From the NCBI GenBank assembly GCA_027452145.1, contig DAIDHB010000225.1, positions 1-33,876 on the forward strand: a stretch of 33,876 bases of DNA. The letters run 5' to 3'. Each line of letters starts with the position of its first letter. Positions within the stretch are counted from its first letter, which is position 1. This document shows, piece after piece, positions 14,572-26,100 of this stretch. Both the position numbers and the translations under genes were made by a program. Under the pieces are notes generated by a model that saw nothing but the letters and a program-made list of their open reading frames with translations, did not search any database and was not told where the DNA came from. The stretch is from Planctomycetales bacterium (GTDB taxonomy: Bacteria > Planctomycetota > Planctomycetia > Isosphaerales > Isosphaeraceae).

Positions 14572-16830
14572 ATGGAGCCTCGAGGACCAGATCGACCGAC
14601 GTTCGGCGAGCCGCCGGTCTCGGTGACGGGGCTCATGCAGGTCGACGCGGCCTGCGACCGCTTCGAGGAGGATTGCCGCGCGGGGCGGTCGCCCGACCTG
14701 GCCGAGTACCTGGCCGGGGTGCCCGAGGACGTCCGGGCGCGGCTGCTCCGCGAGCTGCTCGGCCTGGATCGCGAGTACCGCCATCATCGGGGCGAGCGCG
14801 CCGACGCGGCGTTCTACCGCGAGCGGTTCCCCGAGCATGCGGACGTCGTGGATTCGGTGTTCCGATCGCTGACGCTCGCGACGGACCGGGGCGGGTCGAG
14901 CCGCTCCGACGAGCCCGGCGGCGACACGAGGCGGATCGTGCCGCCGGCCAAGGGCCGCCCGGACGAGCCCGAGGAGCGCGGAAGTGACGACCTGGGCCCG
15001 GCCGGCTACGAGGTGATCCGCCTGCTGGGCCGCGGCGGGATGGGCGTCGTGTACGAGGCCCGACAGGTTGCGCTCGACCGCCTGGTGGCCATCAAGCTGG
15101 TGCGGTCGGGGAGCTTCGCCGGCGAGTCGGAGGTCGTCCGGTTCCGCAACGAGGCCGAGGCGGTCGCGCAGCTCGACCATCCGCACATCGTGCCGATCCA
15201 CGAGGTGGGAAGCCACCGCGGGCGGCCGTTCTTCAGCATGAAGCGGATCGCCGGGAGCAGCCTCGATCGGAAGCTCGCCGAGTACGCCGAGGACCCGCGC
15301 GGCTCGGCGCGGCTGGTGGCGATCGTCGCCTCGGCGATCCACCACGCGCATCAGCGCGGGATCCTCCACCGCGACCTGAAGCCGGCCAATATCCTGATCG
15401 ATGAGGCGGGCGACCCGCATGTCACCGACTTCGGCCTGGCGAAGCGGATCGATGGCGACGGTCAGGGCGACAGCGAGCTGACACACTCGGGCATGCTGGT
15501 CGGCACGCCGAGCTACATGGCGCCCGAGCAGACCACGCGGAGCCTCGGGGCGGTCTCGACGGCCACCGATGTCTACGGGCTGGGGACGATCCTGTACGCG
15601 ATGCTCGCCGGCCGGGCGCCGTTCACCGGCACGACGCTGGTCGAGACGCTCGACCTGGTGCGGACGCAGTACCCCGAGCCCCCCTCGCGGCTGAACCCCA
15701 GGGTGCCGCGCGACCTCGAGGTCATCTGCCGCAAGTGCCTGGAGAAGGAGCCGGCCCGGCGGTATCCCAGCGCCCAGGCGCTGGCGGACGACCTGGGGCG
15801 CTGGCTCCGCGGCGAGCCGATCGAGGCCCGGCCGGTGGGGCCGGTCGTGCGGGGCCTGATGTGGTGCCGGCGGAACAAGCTGGTGGCCGCCGCCGCGGTG
15901 CTGGCATTGGCGTCGTTGCTGGGCGGCCTGGCGGGCGTGACGTGGAAGTGGCGCGAGGCCGAGCGCGAGCGGGCGCGCTCGGAGGGCGTCGTGGCGTTCC
16001 TCACCCGCCGGTTGTTCGGCCGGGCGGACGACGAGCTGATCGATCGGGGCAAGGATCCGAGCGTGCGCCAGATGCTCGACGATGCGGCGGCGACCCTGGG
16101 CGGCTGGCTCGACGGCCAGCCGGACGTCGAGGCCCAGGTGCGCGAGACGATCGGCGGTGCCTACCTGTCGCTCGGGCAGTACCAACCGGCCGAGGTCCAG
16201 CTCAAACGGGCCATCGAGCTGGCAGAGCGCTCGGGCGGGCCCTCGGATCGGGTGGTGCTTCGCGCCCGGGGAATGCTGGGAACGCTCCTGGACCGCACCG
16301 ATCGCGGCGGCGAATCCGAGGAACTGCTCCGCCGCGACCTGGCCGACTGCCGGCTCGCGCTGGGGCCGCTCGACCCGGTCACGCTGGACGTCGCCGAGCG
16401 GCTGGGCGAGGTGCTCCGGCACCTCGGCCGGCTGGATGAGGCCGAGGCGCTCTTGCGGCGGAACCTCGCCGACCGCGAGCGGGTCTTCAAGCCCGATCAT
16501 CCCGAGACGCTGCGCTCGGTGTACCTGCTGGGCCGGCTGCTGCTGGAACGGTCGCAGCTCGGCGAGGCGAAGGACCTGGCCTATCGGTACGCGCACGACA
16601 TCCAGTGCGCCCGCGGCATGAACCACCCCGACCGGATCGTCGCCCTGACGAACCAGGGGGATGTGGCGCGCGCGGCCGGCCGCCACGACGAGGCGCTGGT
16701 GTATTACCGCCAGGCCGCGGTCGAGGCCGGTCGCATCCTCGGCGCCGAGCACCCGGCGACGCGCTCAGCCCAGGCGAACCTGGCGGCGTTTGTCAGCATC
16801 TCCGCCGAGCCGGGCGGTAAGCGGCCGTAG
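14572..16830 (+). CDS. Membrane Ser/Thr protein kinase with TPR C-terminus
   Basis: A 752-residue Hanks-type kinase. Residues 1-145 are the N-terminal region typical of planctomycete kinases (RLLRELLGLDREYR, then YRERFPEH). The kinase domain runs about 146-410: glycine loop LGRGGMGVVYEA, VAIK with K175, catalytic HRDLKPAN with D268, DFG at 286-288, and GTPSYMAPEQ. All key catalytic residues are present, so it should be active. One hydrophobic helix follows at about 437-457, then TPR-like repeats at about 500-740 (for example GAYLSLGQYQPAEVQLKRAI). The orientation implied is cytoplasmic kinase and external TPR region. GGGGAGAG precedes the ATG. It lies in a probable operon with the ECF sigma factor just upstream. 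Confidence 0.94.
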   Translation: MEPRGPDRPTFGEPPVSVTGLMQVDAACDRFEEDCRAGRSPDLAEYLAGVPEDVRARLLRELLGLDREYRHHRGERADAAFYRERFPEHADVVDSVFRSLTLATDRGGSSRSDEPGGDTRRIVPPAKGRPDEPEERGSDDLGPAGYEVIRLLGRGGMGVVYEARQVALDRLVAIKLVRSGSFAGESEVVRFRNEAEAVAQLDHPHIVPIHEVGSHRGRPFFSMKRIAGSSLDRKLAEYAEDPRGSARLVAIVASAIHHAHQRGILHRDLKPANILIDEAGDPHVTDFGLAKRIDGDGQGDSELTHSGMLVGTPSYMAPEQTTRSLGAVSTATDVYGLGTILYAMLAGRAPFTGTTLVETLDLVRTQYPEPPSRLNPRVPRDLEVICRKCLEKEPARRYPSAQALADDLGRWLRGEPIEARPVGPVVRGLMWCRRNKLVAAAAVLALASLLGGLAGVTWKWREAERERARSEGVVAFLTRRLFGRADDELIDRGKDPSVRQMLDDAAATLGGWLDGQPDVEAQVRETIGGAYLSLGQYQPAEVQLKRAIELAERSGGPSDRVVLRARGMLGTLLDRTDRGGESEELLRRDLADCRLALGPLDPVTLDVAERLGEVLRHLGRLDEAEALLRRNLADRERVFKPDHPETLRSVYLLGRLLLERSQLGEAKDLAYRYAHDIQCARGMNHPDRIVALTNQGDVARAAGRHDEALVYYRQAAVEAGRILGAEHPATRSAQANLAAFVSISAEPGGKRP

Positions 16831-16934
16831 CCGCCGGCCGGCCTTTCACGGCGAGCCCGCGGCGTCCAAAATGGAACGCACCGGCCGTCATGGGGTATAA
16901 AGGAAGGGATGAAGATCCCGTCGGCCGGTGCGAG

Positions 16935-16964
16935 CGGTCGGTCGGTCGGTCGATCGATCGATCG
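16935..16964. repeat. Tetranucleotide microsatellite (GGTC)n(GATC)n
   Basis: Four GGTC units pass directly into three GATC units. Such a run is prone to slippage. It is non-coding and lies about 225 nt before the glucan synthase start. Confidence 0.8.
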
Positions 16965-17064
16965 TTCCGGTGCGGCGAGTTAGCTCCGACATGTCCGCCG
17001 CGCGCGGTTGCGTCGTCCAGAAGGGTCCGGTAAGAGTCTGTCCCGAAGGACCGGTCCGCCAGTT

Positions 17065-17126
17065 GTAGGGTGGGTGAAACCCACCGAGGGAAAGCCGTGG
17101 CCAATGGTGGGCTTCACCCACCTTAC
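17065..17126. repeat. Palindromic repeat, GTAGGGTGGGTGAAACCCACC type
   Basis: Two 21-nt arms (17065-17085 and 17106-17126) pair at 19 of 21 positions around a 20-nt loop. Arms include GGTGGGTGAA and TTCACCCACC. This palindrome type is widespread in several bacterial phyla as a dispersed repeat. It sits 63 nt before the glucan synthase ATG, within the probable leader RNA, so an effect on that gene's expression is conceivable. Confidence 0.75.
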
Positions 17127-17189
17127 GAGACGGCGGCCCTCGAAAGCGACCAAGTTTGGCTATCGTCCGAGCCGGAGAGAGGCGCGCGC

Positions 17190-20100
17190 ATGAATGTCAC
17201 GTCCGCGGAGGCCACGCCCCCCGCCAGCCGGGAGGTCGAGCCGTCGACGACCGCCGCGGTGTTGATCGATCCCCGGGGCGACGGCCCGATCCGCGCCGAC
17301 CGGCTGGGCCTGGAGGGACTGGAGGCCTGTGCCGCCCGGCTGGTCGCCGCGTGTCCCCTGGCTCCGCACCGGCGCGCCCGCAGCCCCCTGCTCCGCCGGT
17401 TCGTCGAGAACCGGCAGGTGCTGGGCGAGGTCCACCGGCGGCTGCTCGCGCTGGGCGGCCGCCGCAACCTGCCCGGCATCGACGCCGAGTGGCTGGTGGA
17501 CAACTTCCACATCATCGCGGACTCACTGCGCGAGGTCCGCCACGACCTGCCGCCCGGCTATGATGAGCTATTGCCCAAGCTGGCCGCGGCACCGCTGGCC
17601 GGCTATCCCAGGGTATTCGCGCTGGCCCTGACCCTCGTCGCGCATTCCGACAGCGAGCTCGACGAGGCGCGGATCGTGCGCTTCGTCCGGGCGTTCCAGC
17701 AGGCCAGCCCGTTGACGATCGGCGAGCTGTGGGCCTTGCCGACGATGCTCCGCCTGGTGTTGCTGGAGAACCTTCGCCGCCTGGCCGAGCAGATGATCTG
17801 GGGCTGGGAGGAACGCCGGCGCGCCGAGCGCTGGGCGGCCGACGTGCTGGCCCGGGCGCACGCCCGCTCGCTCGCCGGCTCGGCCGAGGATGTGGAGGAC
17901 GGCGGCGCCTCGATCGGCATTCCCGGCGCGGAGCGCCCGCCGGGATCGGGGCCCGAGCCGCTGCCGATGCTCGGCAAGCTGACGGACCCGTTCGTCGTCC
18001 GGCTGATGCAGCTCCTGCGCGACCAGGCGGGGGCGAGCGAGGCGTTCGACCACCTCGAGTCGGCGCTCGACGCGCAGGGCACCGATCCCAACGAGGTCCT
18101 CCGGCGCGAGCATCATCGTCAGGCGGGCAACCAGGTCACCGTGGGCAACTGCGTGCTGAGCCTCCGGCTGCTCTCGGCGATCGACTGGAACACGTTCTTC
18201 GAGCAGAGCAGCCGGGTCGAGGCGATCCTCCGCGAGGACCCATCGGGCGTCTACCCGAGGCAGGATTTCGCCACCAGCGACCGCTACCGCCGGATCGTCG
18301 AGACCATCGCCCGAGGCTCGGAGGCCGACGAGATCGAGGTCGCCCGCCGCGCCATCGACCTGGCCCGACGCGGAGGCGCGGGTTCAGGCGAGGGCAAAAG
18401 CGCCGGGCGCGACCTGGACCCCGACCCGCGCGGCCATGTCGGCTACTACCTGGTCGACCGCGGCCGTCCCGAGCTCGAGGCGGCCTTCGGCTATCGCCCG
18501 TCGTGGCGACAGCGGCTGTTCGGCTGGGTGCTGGGCCACCCGTCGTGGGCGTATTTCGGCTCGATCGGCGTGCTCCTCGCGGCGCTCGCGGCGCTTGCCC
18601 TGCGGGCGGGGCTGGGGGCCGACGTGTCGTCGTGGTGGATCCTGCCGGCGCTTCTGGTCCTGCTGCTGCCGCTCTCGGAGCTGGCCGTCGGGCTGGTCAA
18701 TCACGTCCTGACGCTGCTCCTGCCGCCGCGGGTGCTGCCCAAGCTGGCCTTCAAGGAAGGCATCCCGCCCGAGCACGCCGCGTTCATCGTGATCCCCGGC
18801 ATGCTGACTCGCCCCTCGAGCGCCGCCGTGCTGGTCGACCGGCTGGAGACCCATTATCTCTCCAACCCCGATCCTAGCCTGCGCTTCGCCCTGCTGACGG
18901 ACCTCGCCGACGCGGCGTCGGAGGTCATGCCGCAGGACGACGAGCTGGTCCGCGACGCGCTCGAGCGCATCCGCGCCCTGAACGATCGCTACCGCGACGC
19001 CGACGCGCCGCGGCCGATCCCCGGGCATCCGGACCCGGCGGACGGCAACGGCAACGGCAATGGAGATGGAGATGGAGATGGAGAAGGCAACAGAAACAGC
19101 CACGCGGCCGCGTCGAGGGCCCTCGGCGCCGACCGGTTCTTCCTGTTCCACCGCCGGCGGCTGTGGAACGAATCGCAGGGCTGCTGGATGGGCTGGGAGC
19201 GGAAGCGCGGCAAGCTGATGGAGTTCAACCGGCTGCTCCGCGGCGCGCGGGATACGACGTACAACGTCACGAGCGCCGACCCATCCGATGTGCCGCGGGT
19301 GCGGTATGTCATCACGCTGGACGCCGACACGCGGATGCCGCGCGATGCGGCGGCGCGGCTGGTCGGGGCGATGGCCCATGCGCTCAATCGCCCGCGGTTC
19401 GACCCGGCGCTCGGGCGCGTCGTGGCGGGCTACGGCGTGCTCCAGCCAAGGATCAGCTTCCACCTGACCGCCGCCACGCGCTCGCGGTTCGCCGCGCTCC
19501 TGGCGACCTCGGGCGGGATCGATCCCTACTCGACGGCGGCGTCCGACACCTACATGGACCTGTACGGCATCGGTACGTTCACCGGCAAGGGGATCTATGA
19601 TGTCGATGCGTTCGAGGCCGCGACGGGCGCGGCCTTCCCCGAGAATCATGTTCTCAGCCATGACCTGATCGAGGGGAACTTCGCGCGGTGCGGGCTGCTC
19701 ACGGACACCGAGCTCTTCGACGACTTCCCCGCGCGGTACAACGCCTATGCCCGCCGCGAGCACCGGTGGGTCCGCGGCGACTGGCAGCTCCTGCCGTGGC
19801 TGGCGCCCGAGGTCCCGGTGGCGGCGGCGGAAGGTCCGGCAATTGGTGGCCGGAAACCGGCCGGGGCGGAGCGTCGTCGTCCCAACCCGCTGCCGGTGCT
19901 CGAGCGCTGGAAGCTGCTGGACAACCTCCGCCGCAGCCTGGTGCCGCCGGCGCTGCTGGTCCTGCTGGTGCTGGGATGGACGGTGCTGCCTGGATCGCCC
20001 TGGGCCTGGTCGGGCGTGGCGCTGGCGGTGTTCTTGCTCCCACTGTTCCAGGCGATCCTCTCGATCGCGATCGGCAGCATCCGATCCGAGTCGCTGTCGC

Positions 20101-23100
20101 CCCTGCGCAAATCGCGCGAGACGTTGCCGGCGACGCTCGGGCAGGTCGCGATGGAGATCGTCCTGCTGGCCTATCGCTCGGGCGTGCTGGTGGACGCGAT
20201 CGTCCGGACGCTGTCGCGGCTGTTCGTCAGCCGCCGCAAGCTTCTCGAATGGGAGACCGCCGCGTCGACCGAGCAGCGGCTCGGCACCAACCTGCCGCAC
20301 TTCATCAAGGAGATGTGGTCGGCCCCGGCGCTGGCCGTCGCGATTGCCGCGGCGGTCGCCGCGCTGGATCCCGGGGCACTCATCCCGGCATCGCCGTGGC
20401 TGGCCGCGTGGTTCGTCTCTCCGTGGGCCGCGTACTTCCTCAGTCGGCCGGGCGTGGTGGCGCACACCGTGCTGACCGAGGACGAGCGGAGAAGGCTCAG
20501 GCGGGTGGCGCGCAAGACCTGGCTGTTCTTCGAGACGTTTGTCGGCGACGCCGATCACTGGCTGCCACCCGACAACTTCCAGGAGATCCCCGATGGGCGG
20601 ATCGCCCACCGGACCTCGCCCACGAACATGGGGCTGCTGCTGATCTCGACGCTCTCGGCCAACGACCTGGGGTATATCGGCCTGCGGCGGCTGGTCGAGC
20701 GGCTGGAGAAGACGTTCGAGACCCTCAAGGGTCTGGAGAGGCACTGGGGCCACTTCTACAACTGGTATCAGACCGAGACCCTCCAGCCTTTGCCGCCGAA
20801 GTACCTCTCGACGGTCGACAGCGGCAACCTGCTGGGCTGCCTGATCGCGCTGGCGAACGGACTGCTGGAGAAGGCCCGGACGCAGCCGTTCGGCCCGTCG
20901 ATGATGCGGGGGCTGGATGACACCTACGGCCTGACCTGGGATCGCCGGCTCGGCGCGATTCCGACGGCCGCGGACAACCGCCTCGCGTCGCTGTTCAAGC
21001 AACCTGCGCCGGCCGACCTGGCGGGCTGGGACGCCTGGCTGAAGTCGGTGGAGGCGGCGGCCGTCGAGCTGGCCGGCCCGAGGGCCGAGGACGCCGCGAT
21101 TACGACCTGGGAGGACCGGCTGGTCGAGCAGGTTCGCGAGTGGCGGGCCGACCTGGCCTCGCTGGCGCCCTGGCACGAGGCCCTGCTCGCGATGCCCGAA
21201 GGCCCGCGATTCGCGTCGGATCGGGCCGCGATGCGCTGGGCGGCGATCCGCCCGACCCTGGCAACACCCGCCAGCCTGGCGACCGTCGTCGAGCAGGCCG
21301 GCAGGCTGGGCGCCGAGGTCGACGCCCTCGCCTCCGAGGCGGCCGATCCGGCCGTCGCGGCGAGCCTGCGGGCGATCGCGGCGGCCGTGCGCGAGCCCGG
21401 CCCCGCCGAGCTGCTCGGCCGTCTTCGTGCCCTGGCGGATGCGGCCGAGTCGCTGGCCGACGAGATGGACTTCCGCCCGCTCTATCGCCCCGAGCGGCAG
21501 CTCTTCGCCATCGGGTACAACCTGGTCCACGGCCGGCTGGACAACGTCTGCTACGACCTGATGGCCTCGGAGTGCTGCCTGACCAGCTACCTGGCCGTCG
21601 CGCGGGGCGAGGCGCACCGGCGGCACTGGTTCCAGCTCGGCCGTCCGTTCATCCGCGCGGCCGGGCGCACGGGGCTGATCTCGTGGGGCGGCACGATGTT
21701 CGAGTACCTGATGCCCCGGCTGATGCTCCGCAGCCTGCCCGGCACGCTGCTGGCCGAGGCGTGCCGCACGGCCGTGGCGAGGCAGATCGAGTACGGCCGC
21801 GAGCTCGGGCTGCCGTGGGGCATCTCCGAGTCGGGCTTCTCGGCGCAGTATCTCGACGGCGACTACCAGTACCAGGCGTTCGGCACGCCGGGGCTGGGCC
21901 TCAAGCAGGGGCTCGAGCAGGACCGTGTCATCGCACCCTATGCGACGCTGATGGCCACGATGCTCGAGCCGCGCGAGGCGCTGGCGAACCTCTGGCGATT
22001 GACCCAGGAGGGCGGCGAGGGCGAGTACGGCTACTACGAGGCGATCGACTACACCCCCGAGCGGATGCCGAAGGGGAAGCGCTCGGTCGTCGTCCGGTCG
22101 TACATGGCGCACCACCAGGGGATGGCGTTCGTGGCGCTCAACAACGCGCTTCACGACGACGTCATGACGCACCGGTTCTCCGCCGAGCCGATGGTCAAGG
22201 CGATCGACCTCTTGCTGGAGGAGCGCGTGCCGATCGACGCGCCGATCGTCGAGTCGAGCGCGGCGGCGCATCCGGCGTCGACCCCGGGACAGGCCACGGC
22301 GCCCACGGCCGCGGCGGCCTCGACGACGGGCGAGGATGATGCGGGAGCCGGCCCCGCGGCGGCGGCGCCGATGAGTCGACGGCTGACGACGCCGTTCACC
22401 CCGGCGCCGCGCACGCACCTGCTGTCGAACACGCAGTATCACGTCCTGCTGACGAATGCCGGCTCGGGCGTGAGCACCTGCCGCGGCCTGGACATGACCC
22501 GCTGGCGCGAGGACGCCGCGCGCGAGAATTCGGGGCAGTTCGTCTACATCCGCGACGTGAACCGGGGCGCCGTCTGGTCGGCCGGGTTCCAGCCGGTCTG
22601 CCGCGTGCCCGACTCCTATGAGGTCGTGTTCGCCGCCGACAAGGCGACGTTCCGCCGCCGCGACGGCGGGATCGAGACGGTCATGGAGGTGATCGTCTCG
22701 CCGGAGCACCGCGGCGAGATCCGCCGGATTACCGTGATCAACCACGACACGGCGCCCCGCGAGCTGGAGCTGACGAGCTACGCCGAGATCGTGCTGGCGC
22801 CCCGGGGCGCCGACCTCGGTCATCCGGCCTTTGCCAAGCTGTTCCTCGAGACCGAGTGGCTGCCCGGCCCCGGCGCGATCGTCTGCCGCCGCCGGATGCG
22901 CTCGGCCGCCGAGGCCCCGCTGTGGGCCGTGCACGTCTCGGCCGTCGACCGCTCGGCGAGGGGCAGCAGCGCGATGGGCGACATCCAGTTCGAGACCGAC
23001 CGGGCACGGTTCCTCGGCCGGGGGCGCGGGGTCTCGGCCCCTGCCGCGATGGAGGCGAATGCCGTGCTCTCGGGCGCGGTGGGCCCGGTGCTCGACCCGG

Positions 23101-26100
23101 TCGTCAGCCTGCGGCGTCGCCTGCGGATCGAGCCGGGCGGGACGGCCGTCGTCGCGTATGTCACCGCGTTCGCCGAGTCGCGCGACGAGGCGGTCTCGCT
23201 GGCCGACCAGTTCCGCGATGCCAGCGCCACGACCAGGGCCTTCGAGCTGGCCTGGGCGCACAGCCAGGTCGAGCACCGGCACCACGGCGCCGGCGACGAC
23301 ACGCACCTGTTCCAGCGGCTGGCGTCGCACATCGTGTTCGCCGGCAGCGCGCTGCGGGCCGAGCCCTCGATCCTGGCGCGCGACCAGCTCGGCCAGCCCC
23401 AGTTGTGGCGGTTCGGCATCTCGGGCGATCGGCCGATCGTGCTGGCCCGGATCGCCGGAGCCGGCGAGATGCCGCTGGTGCGCCAGCTCCTGGCGGCGCA
23501 CGCGTACCTGAGGCCGCGGGGGCTCGAGTTCGACCTGGTGTTCCTCGACGAGGAACCCGGCAGCTACCTCGACGAGCTGGCCCGCCAGCTCCTCGACGCG
23601 GTGCGCGCCGCCGGCGGCGCCGAGCGGATCGACCAGCCGGGCGGCATCTTCGTGCGCAAGGCCTCGCAGATGAGCCAGGATGAGCACATCCTGCTGGAGG
23701 CCGCCGCGCGGGCCGTCCTGGTGGGCGAGCGCGGGCCGCTGGCGGGTCAGCTCGACCGGACCGAGCGCCACGCCCCCCTGCCCGGCCGGCTCGTCCCCTC
23801 GCGCGATTCCGGAGGCTGGAGCGACGAGCCCGTCGCGGCGCCCGAGGGCCTGCTGTTCGCCAACGGCCTGGGCGGGTTCACCCCGGATGGCCGCGAGTAC
23901 TGCGTCCTGGTGCAGGGATCGCCGCCGCCCGAGCGGGGCCGCAACGGCCCACCCCCCACGGTCGCCCCGGCCCCCGCGCTGACGCTCCGCCTGCCGCCGG
24001 CTCCGTGGGTGAACGTCGTCGCCAATCCCACGGTCGGCTTCGTCGCGACGGAGGCCGGCTCGGGGTTCACCTGGGCCGTCAATAGCCAGGCCAATCGCCT
24101 GACGCCCTGGAGCAACGACCCGGTCTCGGACCCGCCCGGCGAGGCGATCTATCTGCGCGATGAGGAGACCGGCGAGGTCTGGTCGCCCACGCCGCTGCCG
24201 GTCCCGTCGCACCAGCCGGTGCTCATACGCCACGGGCACGGGTACACGGCCTACGAACGCAACGCGTTCGGCATCGCGCATGAGCTAACCCTGTTCGTCC
24301 CGGCCGGGGACCCGGTCAAGCTGATCGTGCTGAAGCTGCGCAACGCGACGAACCGCCCGCGGAAGCTCTCGGCGACGTTCTACGCCGAATGGGTCCTGGG
24401 CCTCAATCGCGACACCGCCGCGATGCACGTCGTCACCGAGCTCGACGACGACACCGGCGCCATCCTGGCCCACAACCCCTTCCGCGCCGACCTGTCGACC
24501 CGCGTGGCGTTCGTGGACGTCGACCGCCGGCCGCGCACGGTCTCGGCCGACCGCCTGGCGTTCCTCGGCCGGCACGGGTCGCTCGCCGCGCCCGCCGCGA
24601 TGGGGCGGGTGGAGCTCACCGGCCGCGTCGGCGCCGCGATCGACCCGTGTGCCGCCGTGCACACGTCGATCGAGCTGGCGCCCGACGGCGAGGCCGAGGT
24701 CGTGTTCCTGCTGGGCGAGGCGGCCGATGTTGAGACGGTTCGGGCGCTGGTGAAGCAGTACCGCGAGCCCGGCCGGGCGGCGCGGGCTCTCGCGGAGGTG
24801 AAGGCCGCGTGGGACGACCGGCTGGGCGTGGTGCAGGTCCACACGCCGGACCCGGCGGTCGACCTGCTGGCGAATCGTTGGCTGCTGTATCAGGTGCTGG
24901 CGTGTCGATACTGGGGGCGCTCGGGATTCTACCAGTCGGGCGGCGCGTTCGGCTTCCGCGACCAGCTCCAGGACGTGATGGCGCTGGCGCACGCGGCGCC
25001 GGCGATCACGCGGGCGCACATCCTGCACGCCGCGTCGCACCAGTTCCTCGAGGGGGACGTCCAGCACTGGTGGCACCCACCCGCGGGCCGGGGCATTCGC
25101 ACGCGGATCTCGGACGACCCGGCCTGGTTGGCGTTCGTCGCCAGTTACTATGTTGATACGACCGGCGACGCGGCGATCCTCGACGAGCCGGTCGACTACC
25201 TCGAGGCGCCCCCGCTGAAGCCCGAGCAGGAGGACAACTACGGCCTGGCCCCGCCGGCCGGCCGGCCGGGTTCGCTGTACGAGCATTGCATCAAGGGCCT
25301 GGAGCGCGTCGATCACCGCGGCGCGCATGGCCTGCCGCTGATGGGCCACGGCGACTGGAACGACGGGATGAACCACGTCGGCGCCGGCGGGAAGGGCGAG
25401 AGCGTCTGGCTGGCCTGGTTCGCGATCGCCGCGATGCGGCGGTTCGCCGAGCTGGCCGAGGGCCGTGGTGATCCCACGCGGGCCGCCGACCTCCGCCGCC
25501 GTGCCAGCGAGCTGGCCGAGGCGTGCGAGAAATCGGCCTGGGACGGCGCCTGGTATCGCCGGGCCTATTTCGACGACGGCACGCCGCTCGGCTCGTCGAC
25601 GAACGACGCCTGCCAGATCGACTCGCTGGCGCAGACCTGGGCCGTTCTTTGCGAGGCCGCCGATCCCGAGCGGGCCCGCCGCGCGATGGAGGCCGTCGAC
25701 GCCCGGCTGGTCGACCGCGACGGCCGCTTGATCCTGCTGTTCGCGCCGCCGTTCGACGCCGAGCCGATGGATCCCGGCTACATCAAGGGATACGTGCCCG
25801 GCATCCGCGAGAACGGCGGCCAGTACACGCATGCCGCGACGTGGGTCATCCAGGCATTCGCCGCGATGGGCCGAGGGCGCCACGCCGCGGAGCTGCTCGA
25901 CCTCGTCAACCCGATCCGGCACGCTGCCGATCCGCAGGGCGTCGAACGCTACCGGGTCGAGCCTTATGTCGTCGCTGGGGACGTCTACGGACGCCCGCCG
26001 CACGTCGGCCGAGGCGGCTGGACGTGGTACACCGGCTCGGCGTCGTGGCTCTATCGCACGATCGTCGAGGCGATCCTGGGCCTCCGCCGTCGGGGCGATC

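Larger units (their letters stand above)
16831..17189. other. Intergenic region before the glucan synthase gene
   Basis: This 359-nt gap contains a TATAAA at about 16897 in the context GGGGTATAAAGG, a tetranucleotide repeat (16935-16964), a 21-nt inverted repeat (17065-17126), and GGAGAGAGG at 17173-17181 just before the ATG. The TATAAA could be a promoter for the glucan synthase, about 290 nt upstream. Confidence 0.55.

Noticed and set aside
13906..16752. A 948-codon minus-strand frame opposite the sigma factor and kinase
   Set aside because: It mirrors two well-recognised genes, lacks domains and is Arg/Pro-rich.
16935..16964. GGTC/GATC run as a regulatory operator
   Set aside because: Simple microsatellite, no dyad arrangement linked to a gene.
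18384..24281. A 1965-codon open frame on the minus strand opposite the glucan synthase
   Set aside because: Its translation is Arg/Gly/Pro/Gln-rich with no domain, and the opposite strand has clear family motifs throughout; long antisense frames are expected in high-GC DNA.
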